64,000 bases of DNA from JAAUUJ01 sp964392245. GTDB taxonomy: Bacteria; Cyanobacteriota; Cyanobacteriia; Thermostichales; Thermostichaceae. The notes beneath the pieces were generated by a model. It made no database searches. It had not been told where the DNA came from and saw nothing but the letters and a program-made list of their open reading frames with translations. The stretch lies in assembly GCA_964392245.1 (NCBI GenBank), contig CAYMOX010000003.1:62001-126000 (forward strand), read 5' to 3'. This document shows, one piece after another, positions 44,970 to 54,288 of this stretch. The translations under genes were made by a program, and so were the position numbers. How positions within the stretch are numbered: the first letter of the stretch is position 1; every line of letters starts with the position of its first letter.

Positions 44970-47900
44970 CTATCTTCCCGATTTCTCCAAGGCTGGCGGC
45001 ACAGATTCTGGGATAACTTCAATTTGATTTTCATTGCCACCGTAAACCAAACGCTCCAGCTGATGAAAGATCCCATGCAGGATCACATAAAAGCAGGGAA
45101 TGACAAATAGGGTTAACAGGGTCGCTAGCGATAGGCCCGAGAAAACGACGATCCCCAGAGGCTGAAGAAACTCGGATCCCTGCCCCGTACCCATGCCCAG
45201 AGCCAGAGGAAAGAGTCCCAACACCGTAGTAATGGTGGTCATCAGAATTGGACGCAGACGCTGGGGTGCTGCCTTTAACATCGCGGTCTGCCGATCCACC
45301 CCCTCCCGTTCTCGAATTTGATTGGCCAGCTCCACCAGCACAATCGCATTGTTGACCACAATCCCCACCAGCAACACGGCTCCGACAATCACCGTGGCTC
45401 CCAGAGCGGTATTGGTGACATAGAGACCAATAATTCCCCCTGCGAGAGCTAGAGGCACCGTCAAAATGATCACCAGCGGATCCACCAGGGAGTTGTATTG
45501 AACCGCCATCACCACAAACACCAGGAAAATGGCCAGCAGACTGAGAAGGATAAACGCCTGTTGTAGTTGTTGATTAGTTTGCTCAGCAGAGCTGGGGATC
45601 TGGGTAACGCCGCCCGGCAGGTTGAGTGAATTCAGGATCTGATTGGTTTCAGTCAATGCTCCACTCAGGCTGGCCCCTGGCTCCAGGTTCCCCGCAATGA
45701 TATACACCTGGCGGCGGTTTAACCGCTCAATTTCTGAAGGAGCCTGCCCCGTTTCTAAGCTGGCCACATCACTGAGGCGCACCAGTTGGCGATTGGGGGT
45801 AAATAAGGGGATCTGTTCCAGTTGCGAGGCCCGTTGCACCACATTGTTACTCAGTTGCACCCGGACATCCACCAGACGGTTACCCCGCTGCAGTTGGGTT
45901 GGAATCGCCCCTTCCAGGGCAGTCTGGATTGTGTCACCAATGGTCTGAGTAGTGAGACCCAGGCGAGTGGCCCGTTCCCAATCGGGTTGAATACGAATTT
46001 CTGGTTGTTGTTGATCTGCAGTGGGACGAAATGTGGCCAGAGTAGCTTGTGCATCCAGTGCATCCAGCACCATGAGACCAGCGGCTGCTAGATCCTCCTC
46101 TCGATTCCCCTGCAAGACCACATCAATATCCGCCGATCCCCCCGCTGGTGAGTTGCTGGTGATCAGACCTCTGACCTCACCAGGTCGCAGGCGCACCCGA
46201 ATCCCCGCCAAATTCAATTGCTCAATGTTGCGAGTAATGTCTTGGATGTAGGCATCCACATTGGTGCCAGGCTTGAGCGTGATGGTACTAGATCCCCGCA
46301 GCGGGTTAACACTGGTACTGCTGCCAAACAAGGCTCCACCGGAAGTGGTGAATACATATTCAGTTGCGGGATGTTGCAAAACCAGATCATCCAATGTCGC
46401 CATGACCTCACGGTTAGTGGGCAGGGGTGTTCCCGGGGGAAACTGAGCCCAGAGCACCGCCTGTCCGGTATTGATGGGAGGCAGGATCTCCTGAGGTAAT
46501 TTTTGGGCCAGATGCCAGCTAACCCCTCCCAGAATCAGCACCGCCAGTCCGATCACCCAGAAGCGATAGCGCAAAACCCCAAACAATCCTCGGGCATAGG
46601 CGCGGGTGGTCTGTTCAAACCGATCATGAAAAACTCGCAGGGGCCAGAAGTTGCTCAACCCACTGGACCAAGGCAGGGACAATAGCCGTGAGGTCAGCAT
46701 CGGTACCACGGTCAACGCTACCAGGATCGAGGCGGCCACCGCAAAACTGATGGTCAGGATCAGCTCATTGAAAAGCAGGGAGAAAAATCCCCCGATCAAC
46801 AGGAAGGGCAGCACCGCCACCAGGTTGGTACTTGTGGAGGCAATCAAGGCAGATTCCACATCTCGGCTAGTCTGCTGGGCCAGGGCAATCACCTGCTGGG
46901 CTCCCGGAATAGATCCTCTGGCTCCCTGCCAGGCCTGCTCGATCCCTAGGGCAATGGTTTCCAGCATCACGATAGAATTATCCACCACGATCCCCACGCC
47001 CATCGCCAGTCCCCCCAGACTGAAGACATTCAACGAGAGACCCGACAGCCCCATAAAGATCACGGCTGCCAGGGTGGAGAGGGGAATCGCTAGGACAATG
47101 ATCAGGGTCTGTCGCAAAGAGCCCAAAAAGAGGAGCACCGCTGCAGCCGCCAGTCCCGTCCCGATCAATCCAGAGCTGATCACATTATTGACAGCACTCT
47201 GAATAAAGACAGATTCATCCGTGGTCACGGTCAAAACAGCATCTTCAGGGATCAGGCCCGTTTGCTTGAGCTGATCCAACTTCTCCTTGACCGCATCCAC
47301 CACTGAGATCGTGTTGGCATCCGGCTGTTTCTGGACACTGACTTTGACGGCGGGGCTCCCGTTCAGGGACACGAAGATCCGTTCTTCCTCTGTCCCATCA
47401 ATCACCTCGGCAAAGTCTCGCAGATAAATCTGTTGACCCTGGCTAGGGAGATCAAACGATAGGGTTCGGATCTGATCAGCTGTCTGGAAACGACCCACCG
47501 TACGGGTAAGAACCTCATTCGTCTCCGCCAGGATCTGGCCCCCAGGCACATCCAGATTGCGTTCTCGCAGGGCATCCAGCACATCTGACACCCCCAGCCC
47601 CAGGGCCTGCAGCCGATTCAGATCCACGTTGATCTGGATTTCTTCCTGCACTCCACCGGAGACATCCACATTGGCCACCCCGGGCACCAGGGTTAATTCC
47701 CGTGACAATTCCTCATCGGCAAACACCCGCAGATCCAGTCCTCGCAGGGAAGAAGATGTCAGGGCGAACTCATACACGGGCAACTGAGAGGGATCAAACT
47801 TGAAGAGTCGGGGCGAAGGAATGTTGTCCGGCAGGCTGTTTAAAGAACGGTTGACGGCTGCTGTGGCATCATTCAGGGCCTGATCCAGATCCCCCCCAGG

Positions 47901-48230
47901 CTGAAAGTAAAGATCAATGCGGACCTGACCTTCTCGGGTTTGGGAATAGATCTGCTCTACCCCTTCTGTGGTGGCCAGTGCTTCTTCCAGGGGTCGGGTA
48001 ATGGTGTCCACCGCAATATCTGGAGCAATCCCGGTCACCTCAAGACGAGCTCCGATGCGGGGATAAGTAATCGAAGGTAACAGATCCACAGGCAGGCGAT
48101 AGGTGTAAAACCAACCCACCAGGATCACCGCCAGCGCCAGCATTAAGGTGCCAATGTGACGGCTAATGGAAATGCCGCTGATGCTCCCTCCCGGCTGGGA
48201 CGATGAGGAGTTTACAGGATCGATCTGCAT
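44970..48230 (-). CDS. RND efflux permease (AcrB/HAE-like)
   Basis: 1086 residues from ATG at 48230, 34 bp after the adaptor stop; the longer frame to 48296 overlaps the adaptor gene and is unlikely. N-terminal GISISRHIGTLMLALAV, the first large periplasmic loop with PLEEALATTEGVEQIYSQTREG, helix 4 motif LGGLAMGVGIVVDNSIVMLE (single Asp where AcrB has two), a second loop, and C-terminal GIVVNNAIVLVELANQIRER. It uses the proton gradient to export drugs, lipids or metals with the adaptor next door and an outer-membrane factor encoded elsewhere. Substrate unknown. Confidence 0.92.
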   Translation of the reverse strand: MQIDPVNSSSSQPGGSISGISISRHIGTLMLALAVILVGWFYTYRLPVDLLPSITYPRIGARLEVTGIAPDIAVDTITRPLEEALATTEGVEQIYSQTREGQVRIDLYFQPGGDLDQALNDATAAVNRSLNSLPDNIPSPRLFKFDPSQLPVYEFALTSSSLRGLDLRVFADEELSRELTLVPGVANVDVSGGVQEEIQINVDLNRLQALGLGVSDVLDALRERNLDVPGGQILAETNEVLTRTVGRFQTADQIRTLSFDLPSQGQQIYLRDFAEVIDGTEEERIFVSLNGSPAVKVSVQKQPDANTISVVDAVKEKLDQLKQTGLIPEDAVLTVTTDESVFIQSAVNNVISSGLIGTGLAAAAVLLFLGSLRQTLIIVLAIPLSTLAAVIFMGLSGLSLNVFSLGGLAMGVGIVVDNSIVMLETIALGIEQAWQGARGSIPGAQQVIALAQQTSRDVESALIASTSTNLVAVLPFLLIGGFFSLLFNELILTISFAVAASILVALTVVPMLTSRLLSLPWSSGLSNFWPLRVFHDRFEQTTRAYARGLFGVLRYRFWVIGLAVLILGGVSWHLAQKLPQEILPPINTGQAVLWAQFPPGTPLPTNREVMATLDDLVLQHPATEYVFTTSGGALFGSSTSVNPLRGSSTITLKPGTNVDAYIQDITRNIEQLNLAGIRVRLRPGEVRGLITSNSPAGGSADIDVVLQGNREEDLAAAGLMVLDALDAQATLATFRPTADQQQPEIRIQPDWERATRLGLTTQTIGDTIQTALEGAIPTQLQRGNRLVDVRVQLSNNVVQRASQLEQIPLFTPNRQLVRLSDVASLETGQAPSEIERLNRRQVYIIAGNLEPGASLSGALTETNQILNSLNLPGGVTQIPSSAEQTNQQLQQAFILLSLLAIFLVFVVMAVQYNSLVDPLVIILTVPLALAGGIIGLYVTNTALGATVIVGAVLLVGIVVNNAIVLVELANQIREREGVDRQTAMLKAAPQRLRPILMTTITTVLGLFPLALGMGTGQGSEFLQPLGIVVFSGLSLATLLTLFVIPCFYVILHGIFHQLERLVYGGNENQIEVIPESVPPALEKSGR

Positions 48231-48264
48231 AGGACCTGCCTTGCTAAAGATGACACTAGAGAAA

Positions 48265-49548
48265 CTAACCTTCTGGGCGGGGCTCCGATAAAACACTCAA
48301 ACTGATGGCATTTCCATCCTGGAGCGGACGACCACTGCGCACGACAAAAGATTCTCCTGCGGCCAGGCCAGTAATGATCTCCACCTGCCCATCCACCTGC
48401 TCGCCCACTTCTACAACTCGACGTCGAGCCCGCATTTGCCCCTCTTCCTCATTGACCACAAAGAGACTGGCCTCTCCCTCTGGACTGATGGTGAGAGCAT
48501 CCTGGGGAACCACAATGGCATCCGGAACTGGCGGTCTAAACTCCACCCGCGCCAGCAAGCCGCTCCCCAATTGCTGATCTGGGTTGGGCAGCGTAATTTC
48601 TACAGGAACTAACCTGGCCACAGGATCGGCTGCCGGAGAAATACGGGTGATCTCCCCCTGCCAGGTCTGACCGGGGTAAGCATCCAAAATCACCTGCACC
48701 TGTTGCCTTACAGCGACCTGACTGCGATCCAGCTCTGAGATCTGCACCAGCACCTTCACCCGTCGAAAATCCCCAATCCGGATCACCTCTTCGCCCGCCC
48801 GCACCAAACTGCCCGTCTCCGCCACTTTCTGGAGCACAGAGCCACTGATGGGAGCCTCGAGGATGGCAAAGTCTTGCTGCCGTTCTGCCTCTGCCACTAC
48901 AGCTTCCTGAGCAACCACTCGATCCTCAGCCACCTGGACCGCCCGCAATTCCGTCTGGACCTGCACCTCAGCGGCTTCCAATGCCTGTTCGGCTGCCTGG
49001 GCTGTGGTCCGTGCCCGCTCTGCCTCCTGTGCTGAGATCGCCCCTTCCTGCAAGAGGGACTCAAGCCGATCCGCATCTGCCTCGGCCTGTTGCATCTGCA
49101 GGCGCGACTGCTGCATTTGGGCCCGAGCATTGCTCACCTGAGCTTCAGCCCGTGCCACCTCCGATCGCAAGGCAGCCAGTTCCGCCCGAGCCTGATTCAG
49201 GCGTGCATTCAGCAGACTATCCTCCAGCTGCCCCACCACCTGTCCCTGGTCTACCGGATCGCCAACATCCACCGTCAGCTCCAGTAGCTGTCCTTCCACC
49301 TGAGCCCGCAGTGCAACTTCCTGGACAGGTTGGGTAGTCCCGACATAGGCGAGGGAAACAGGTAAAGCACCCAGCTTGGCAATGGCGGCATCCACGGGGA
49401 TCGGCTCCGATGCACCGGGACGCTGACTCTCCTGAGCAAGTGCGGATCGGGGAGAATTCAATTCCGGATTGGAGGACGGTTGACCACACCCCACCAGCGC
49501 CAGCCATGACCCTGTGACTGCGATCCTGAAAAAGCATGTTCTAATCAT
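48265..49548 (-). CDS. RND efflux periplasmic adaptor (membrane fusion protein)
   Basis: 427 residues. The N-terminus is a lipoprotein signal (lipobox VGCG, Cys22). The usual hairpin order follows: VALRAQVEGQLLELTVDVGDPVDQGQVVG (quoted in part: VGDPVDQGQVVGQLED) as first lipoyl half, a long Ala/Glu-rich alpha-helical hairpin (about 105-215), second lipoyl half ILEAPISGSVLQKVAETGSLV in two pieces, beta-barrel and membrane-proximal domain. It links the inner-membrane permease with an outer-membrane channel. The helical hairpin is longer than average. It is transcribed with the permease. Confidence 0.92.
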   Translation of the reverse strand: MIRTCFFRIAVTGSWLALVGCGQPSSNPELNSPRSALAQESQRPGASEPIPVDAAIAKLGALPVSLAYVGTTQPVQEVALRAQVEGQLLELTVDVGDPVDQGQVVGQLEDSLLNARLNQARAELAALRSEVARAEAQVSNARAQMQQSRLQMQQAEADADRLESLLQEGAISAQEAERARTTAQAAEQALEAAEVQVQTELRAVQVAEDRVVAQEAVVAEAERQQDFAILEAPISGSVLQKVAETGSLVRAGEEVIRIGDFRRVKVLVQISELDRSQVAVRQQVQVILDAYPGQTWQGEITRISPAADPVARLVPVEITLPNPDQQLGSGLLARVEFRPPVPDAIVVPQDALTISPEGEASLFVVNEEEGQMRARRRVVEVGEQVDGQVEIITGLAAGESFVVRSGRPLQDGNAISLSVLSEPRPEG

Positions 49549-49807
49549 TCGAGCATTCTCAGTAAGGGCAAATCAGGGAGGAGCACAGACAAAGTGAATT
49601 GGATCCGGCTCTGACAACTTTATTTTTCGTTAAGACTTTTGTACTCTACAAGATCTCTGGCAGTCAACGGCATAAGTTGCACAAACCCGCATTGATCCTG
49701 CGTCTATTACAGTAGGCCGATTCACCCTTGCAGACATCATCCAAGGGACTTAATCGATTTAGTTCTCCAGGCCTATTGACATTTGATCTCTCGCATGGCC
49801 ACAACTT
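49549..49807. other. Intergenic region between truB and the RND operon
   Basis: About 260 bp upstream of the leftward RND operon and downstream of truB, which is also leftward. It should contain the RND operon promoter and any truB terminator. TTTATTTTTCGTTAAGAC (49620-49637) is AT-rich, but no confident -10/-35 pair or hairpin with T-run is seen. No gene found. Confidence 0.35.
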
Positions 49808-50704
49808 TTAATTCCCATCCTGCAGAACTCGCACATGCTGCAACATCTGATCTGAGATCCGGCCCAATCCCAAGAACTTTTTGGGTTCAGCATCAGCCCA
49901 CACCTGCACCAGCGACTGCTCAGCCGCAGGCCATTCCAGCACTTGCCCGTGACACCATTTCCTCATGAGTTCAGAGGACAAATTCACAGCAGTGAGATCC
50001 ACAAATGCAGCTGCGATGGGTTGTAGAGCCTTGTGCGGATCTTGACTTTCCTGAAACTCCTGCAACCCCACACTGGACTCTAACTGAAAGCACCCACTTT
50101 GCAGTCGTCTGAGTTGCTGCATCAGGCCCCCACACCCCAGGTCCTGCCCCAGATCTCGCGCGATGGCACGAATATAAGTCCCTGGACCACAACGAATGTC
50201 CAGATCCAGCTCCGCCTTGGGTCCGGGTCGCCAATCCAGAACGGTGATCTGGTGGATCTGCACCGGACGAGCCGCAATCGGAATATCTGATGCACCCAAC
50301 CCAGAACGCGCCAGTTCGTAGAGCCGTTTTCCCTGATAGCGCACGGCACTGTACAACGGGGGCACCTGATCGACCCATCCCTGCCAGCGATCCAGAGCTT
50401 GCCTGACAGTCTCTAAGGTGAGGTGAGAGGCATCTGCGGACCTTAAGATCTCACCCTCGGCGTCATCGGTGCTGCTGGTTTGTCCCAAGACAAAAGTGGC
50501 GCGGTAACCCTTCCCCTGCGGAAGAAACGAGAGAAAGCGGGTAGCCTGCCCTACAGCAATAGGCAAGACACCTGTGGCCGCCGGATCCAGGGTGCCGCCA
50601 TGCCCCACCTTGCGCGTATGTAAAACCCGCCGCACGATGCCAACACAGTCGTGGGAGGTTAGTCCCGCTGGTTTATCTAAGTTTAAAAACCCCTGAGGAT
50701 CCAT
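49808..50704 (-). CDS. truB: tRNA pseudouridine-55 synthase
   Basis: 298 residues from ATG at 50704; the frame upstream to 50761 lacks family similarity. GFLNLDKPAGLTSHDCVGIVR is the TruB start (in parts: LDKPAGLTSHDCV), GGTLDPAATGVLPIAVGQATR carries the catalytic Asp in the T-L-D-P-A motif, and RYQGKRLYELAR plus GTYIRAIARDLG complete the core. It converts U55 in the T-loop of tRNAs to pseudouridine in the cytosol. The C-terminal part (about 215-298) corresponds to a divergent PUA-like extension. Confidence 0.94.
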   Translation of the reverse strand: MDPQGFLNLDKPAGLTSHDCVGIVRRVLHTRKVGHGGTLDPAATGVLPIAVGQATRFLSFLPQGKGYRATFVLGQTSSTDDAEGEILRSADASHLTLETVRQALDRWQGWVDQVPPLYSAVRYQGKRLYELARSGLGASDIPIAARPVQIHQITVLDWRPGPKAELDLDIRCGPGTYIRAIARDLGQDLGCGGLMQQLRRLQSGCFQLESSVGLQEFQESQDPHKALQPIAAAFVDLTAVNLSSELMRKWCHGQVLEWPAAEQSLVQVWADAEPKKFLGLGRISDQMLQHVRVLQDGN

Positions 50705-50771
50705 TGAACCCTGGCCATGCCCAACCCAAGGCACTATGGCACAGAGCTGGGACACCGCCAAACATTAACGA

Positions 50772-50801
50772 TTGTTAAGCAGCCTGGCAACCGATTAGAA
50801 T
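50772..50801 (+). promoter_or_regulatory. Possible promoter of the EamA transporter gene
   Basis: TTGTTA (50772-50777) and TAGAAT (50796-50801) are separated by 18 bp and lie about 30 bp before the start of the downstream gene. This fits a weak sigma-70-type promoter by consensus only. Confidence 0.3.
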
Positions 50802-50831
50802 AAGCGAAGCTTCGTCAGAACTTCTTAACAG

Positions 50832-51818
50832 GTGCTTATGTCAAAGGTCCGATCTGCTGCGCAGCCCCTCTGGCAACGTCCCCTGATGATCGCGCCTTTT
50901 TTGCTCTGGGGAACCGCCATGGTGGTGATGCGAGGGACTTTGACAGAAACCTCTCCTTTATTTGTTGCCATCCTGCGATTACTCCCGGCGGGTCTGGTCT
51001 TGCTTGCCTTTCGTCTCTGGCAAGGGCGAACCGATCCTGCTCAACCCTGGCATCCCCGTAGCTGGCGGGCCTGGGCCTGGATCATTGCCTTTGGACTCAT
51101 TGATGGGGCTTGCTTTCAAGGATTTCTGGCCGAAGGACTGGAAGACACGGGGGCCGGATTGGGATCTGTATTAATTGATTCTCAACCCCTGGCGGTGGCC
51201 CTGATGGCCTGCTGGTTCTACCGCGAACGCATGGGTGGGTTGGGCTGGCTCAGTCTGGGTCTGGGTCTGCTCGGGATCGGGGTGATTGGTTTATCTCCCA
51301 GTTGGGGCACGGAAACGTTTGCCCTTTCTGCCGGAGAGGGATGGATGTTGCTGGCTTCACTATCGATGGCCGTGGGCACGGTGATGATGCCCCAGATTAG
51401 CCGTCATGTGGATCCTGTCCTGGCGACGGGCTGGCATATGGTGATCGGGAGTCTGCCCCTGGTGGTTCTCTCGGGTTTCACGGAAACTCAGCAATGGCAA
51501 CACTTGACCCTTGAGCACTGGCTGGGACTCATCTACGTCTCGATTCTGGGGAGCGCCGTGGCCTACGGCCTCTTTTTCTATTTTGCCTCCCACGAAAATC
51601 TGACCGAATTTAGTTCCTTAACGTTCCTGACTCCAGTCTTTGCCCTGATCTGTGGAGGCATATTTCTGGGGGAATCCCTATCCCTGATCCAATGGGGGGG
51701 AATTATGGTCACCATGCTGAGTGTGATGCTGATTAACAGCCGACAGGAATGGGAGAACAAACTGCGCCAATGGTTGGATCTGACCGAGATTTCTCCTGAT
51801 CTGGAATCCGTGGAATAG
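50832..51818 (+). CDS. EamA/DMT-family transporter
   Basis: 328 residues from GTG at 50832, or 326 from ATG at 50838. Ten hydrophobic helices in two homologous EamA halves: the first begins PLMIAPFLLWGTAMVVMRG, the second at GEGWMLLASLSMAVGTVMM, with the conserved helix-ending E in LGESLSLIQWGG. Such proteins export or import metabolites such as amino acids or nucleobases. The substrate cannot be inferred and the gene appears to be a single unit. Confidence 0.87.
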   Translation: MLMSKVRSAAQPLWQRPLMIAPFLLWGTAMVVMRGTLTETSPLFVAILRLLPAGLVLLAFRLWQGRTDPAQPWHPRSWRAWAWIIAFGLIDGACFQGFLAEGLEDTGAGLGSVLIDSQPLAVALMACWFYRERMGGLGWLSLGLGLLGIGVIGLSPSWGTETFALSAGEGWMLLASLSMAVGTVMMPQISRHVDPVLATGWHMVIGSLPLVVLSGFTETQQWQHLTLEHWLGLIYVSILGSAVAYGLFFYFASHENLTEFSSLTFLTPVFALICGGIFLGESLSLIQWGGIMVTMLSVMLINSRQEWENKLRQWLDLTEISPDLESVE

Positions 51819-51898
51819 CCCTGGGAATGCATGGCTGCGGCCTGTTGACGTCAGCGCAGATATGCTAAGACTCTCATAACAGAGTTTGGATACTCAGC

Positions 51899-52201
51899 AT
51901 GAAACCATTCAGACAGGGCGATGTGATCTTGATCCCCGGAGTCTCCACTCCTCTCGAGACTTTCCATAAACTGGAGCATCTGGTTCTGGCCGAGGGAGAG
52001 GTGACCGGGCATGCCCATCAGATCAGTGCAGGCGACGCCGAGCTTTATGAAAAGGAAGGAACCCTCTACTTGCGAGTCCTTTCGGACACGGCTCTGATCA
52101 CCCATGAGGAGCATCAACCCATCAGCCTTCCCAAGGGAGACTGGACGGTCCGGATTCAACGGGAGTACGAGCCAGCAGGCTGGCGCTATGTCGCAGATTA
52201 G
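51899..52201 (+). CDS. Small conserved protein, partner of the DUF6745-like gene
   Basis: 100 residues, soluble. Distinct motifs: QGDVILIPG near the start, LAEGEVTGHAHQI in the middle, LITHEEHQPISLPKGDW and VRIQREYEP near the end. Several conserved His/Glu (GHAHQI, THEEH) could bind metal in a small cupin-like barrel. I recall similar small proteins encoded beside DUF6745 proteins in cyanobacteria and actinobacteria, but no function is known to me. Its stop lies 14 bp inside the next gene, so production of the two is coupled. Confidence 0.7.
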   Translation: MKPFRQGDVILIPGVSTPLETFHKLEHLVLAEGEVTGHAHQISAGDAELYEKEGTLYLRVLSDTALITHEEHQPISLPKGDWTVRIQREYEPAGWRYVAD

Positions 52202-53465
52202 GTTTGAGCATCTTTCCCCCGATCATATCGATCTTCTGGAAACCCACACCAATTGGTGGACCCAGATTGGTCTTTCCGTGCGAACAGATCGCCTGAAGGC
52301 GGAACGTGCGATTCGGCAGGTGTACCGGGATGCAGGTCTGGCAGAACCGATTCATTTTATCTGGGCCAGGGATCCCGTCGAAGCCACCCTTGCTCTCTGG
52401 AAGCGCACGTCCCATACTCGCTCCCTGCAGGGGGATCCTGCCGAGGATCTGTTTCACCAGAACACTCTGAAGCAGCACATCACTCAAACGCTGCTGGCCC
52501 AGGTACAAGAGCCCCTCCAGCGTCAGGTGTCTGCCAATGTTCTGCAGTGGGTGAGACGCCATCTGGAAAGCCATCTTCAAGATCGGGTGGTGCGCACCTG
52601 GTTGCCGGTATGGAATCAGGTGAGACAGGACCTGCATCAATCTGCTCGACGGGAGACGCTTGCGCGGGCCCAGACCCATTTCTGGCAGCCGATCTGGGAG
52701 CAGTCCTGGCAGGATCAGCGCCACCATTGGGGCACCTGGTTACTGGAACAAACTGGAGGATTGCTCTGGCAGGGGTTACAGGATCAGCCCTGGATCCAGG
52801 AGCTGGAGGATGGCTGGTTAACGCTGTGGTTGCAGTTAAGTGAACATCTCTACGACCTGGCTTTTCGAGCGGAAGATGTCCTCTGGCTCAGCCCCTATAG
52901 TTATCTGCAGGAGGTGGCAGGACTGGATCTGCAGCCCCTGGATGGACTCCTATCTGCCTGTCAGTATTGTGGCTGCTGGTGGCCCTCCCATTACTGGGTA
53001 ATCGTCTGTCCTAAACCCAGTCTGCTGCGCTTTGATCCGGCAGGACGATTGCATGCCGAAGGACGACCCGCAGTTGCGTTTCACGATTCAGATTTTGAAG
53101 TCTTTGCCTGGCATGGGGTGAATATTCCTCCTCGCTATGGTCAGATCTCCTCAGAACACTGGTCGGTGCAGTGGCTGTTGCAGGAACGCAATGCGGAGTT
53201 ACGGCGGGTGCTGTTGCAGGGGATCGGATATGGGCGTCTGGTGCAAGAACTGAATCCCCAGATCCTAGATACTTGGCGGGAATATCAGTTGTTGCGAATC
53301 CCTCAGGAGATTGATGTCGAACCCATTCATCTTCTGAAAATGATCTGCCCCAGCACTCAATACGTGCACATTTTACGGGTTCCCCCTCACCTAGAAACCG
53401 CTCGTCAGGCCGTGCAATGGTGTAACTGGGATGTGGATCCGGTCTATTTTGAACGGGAAACCTGA
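52188..53465 (+). CDS. DUF6745-like protein of unknown function
   Basis: 425 residues from ATG at 52188, overlapping the small partner gene by 14 bp; the frame upstream is only the shadow of that gene. No signal peptide or membrane segment. An N-terminal region (1-60, IDLLETHTNWWTQIGLSVRT) precedes IHFIWARDPVEATLAL and a long helical middle rich in Trp, Gln and His. The C-terminal segments VLLQGIGYGRLVQEL, LLKMICPSTQYVHILRVPP and ETARQAVQWC match my recollection of DUF6745. A Cys pair (ACQYCGCWWP) is notable. Function is unknown. Confidence 0.7.
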   Translation: MSQIRFEHLSPDHIDLLETHTNWWTQIGLSVRTDRLKAERAIRQVYRDAGLAEPIHFIWARDPVEATLALWKRTSHTRSLQGDPAEDLFHQNTLKQHITQTLLAQVQEPLQRQVSANVLQWVRRHLESHLQDRVVRTWLPVWNQVRQDLHQSARRETLARAQTHFWQPIWEQSWQDQRHHWGTWLLEQTGGLLWQGLQDQPWIQELEDGWLTLWLQLSEHLYDLAFRAEDVLWLSPYSYLQEVAGLDLQPLDGLLSACQYCGCWWPSHYWVIVCPKPSLLRFDPAGRLHAEGRPAVAFHDSDFEVFAWHGVNIPPRYGQISSEHWSVQWLLQERNAELRRVLLQGIGYGRLVQELNPQILDTWREYQLLRIPQEIDVEPIHLLKMICPSTQYVHILRVPPHLETARQAVQWCNWDVDPVYFERET

Positions 53466-53477
53466 CCCTGAAGCGGA

Positions 53478-54287
53478 TCAACAGGGCAATCGGATCAAGC
53501 TGATCCGGTCTCCCTCCCGTAATCCCTTTGCAGAAGCGGTGCCCCCCAGCAGCTCCAGGACATGATCTACAGGTTGGTTTGCGGGTGGGGTATAAAGCGG
53601 GCAGGGGGAGAGGGAACAGGGGGGTGTATTGGCTGCAATGGAGATCACCTCTCCCCGATCCACAAAAATCACATCCAGATCCACCAGCACATCACTCGTG
53701 ACAATCGCCACCGATCGTCGGGGGACAAGGGGAAATACCATCCCCTCATCAGAAGCCAGATCATCCCGAAACTTCAGCCCTGTCTGTTGTTGCTCTGGGG
53801 TGAGGGCAACCTCCAGAAAAAAGCGGGTGTTCCCGATCCGGGTTTCGGCGGTCACAGGCAGGAACTGCCCCCCTGCAGGAGGAGACTGGATCTGCTCTGC
53901 TTGAAAGAATCGGGGCGTGGATCGCGATCCTCGGATTTTCACGATCTCACCCTGGGCTGGAGTGGAGAGTAAATCTGTCTGTTCCGAGACCCTGACGAAC
54001 TGCCGGATCGGGCAATCCAATCTTGCTGAACGAAGCAGCCAGAACCCCTGCAGAGACTCCGAAGCTGGCCGGAATAAAACCGATCCCACCAATGGCACTG
54101 ACACTGCTGTCGTTTCCAGAGAGGTTGTGGACAACATCTCAAGAGGCTCAGTCTCTACACCTAGATTCAGTCTTGGATCAGGGGCAACGGCTGTCAGAGA
54201 GGGCGCTGGAGAACAGGCACAGCTGAACAGGATCAGACCAATCAACAGCAAGGAGATCAGCCATCCTTGAGGTGCAATCCGGATCAT
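53478..54287 (-). CDS. DUF192-domain lipoprotein with extra N-terminal domain
   Basis: 269 residues from ATG at 54287, with GGGAGG about seven bases upstream; the longer frame to 54350 overlaps the upstream gene. Signal peptide with lipobox (LILFSCACS). An N-terminal beta-rich domain (about 55-145, with two Cys) is joined to a C-terminal DUF192 domain: RFFLEVALTPEQQQTGLKFR, DEGMVFPLVPRRSVAIVTSD in parts, LDVIFVDRGEVISI and VDHVLELLGGTASAKGLREGD. DUF192 proteins are exported and uncharacterised. The fused N-terminal part is unfamiliar to me. One base separates it from the sulfotransferase gene upstream. Confidence 0.82.
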   Translation of the reverse strand: MIRIAPQGWLISLLLIGLILFSCACSPAPSLTAVAPDPRLNLGVETEPLEMLSTTSLETTAVSVPLVGSVLFRPASESLQGFWLLRSARLDCPIRQFVRVSEQTDLLSTPAQGEIVKIRGSRSTPRFFQAEQIQSPPAGGQFLPVTAETRIGNTRFFLEVALTPEQQQTGLKFRDDLASDEGMVFPLVPRRSVAIVTSDVLVDLDVIFVDRGEVISIAANTPPCSLSPCPLYTPPANQPVDHVLELLGGTASAKGLREGDRISLIRLPC

Positions 54288-54288
54288 C

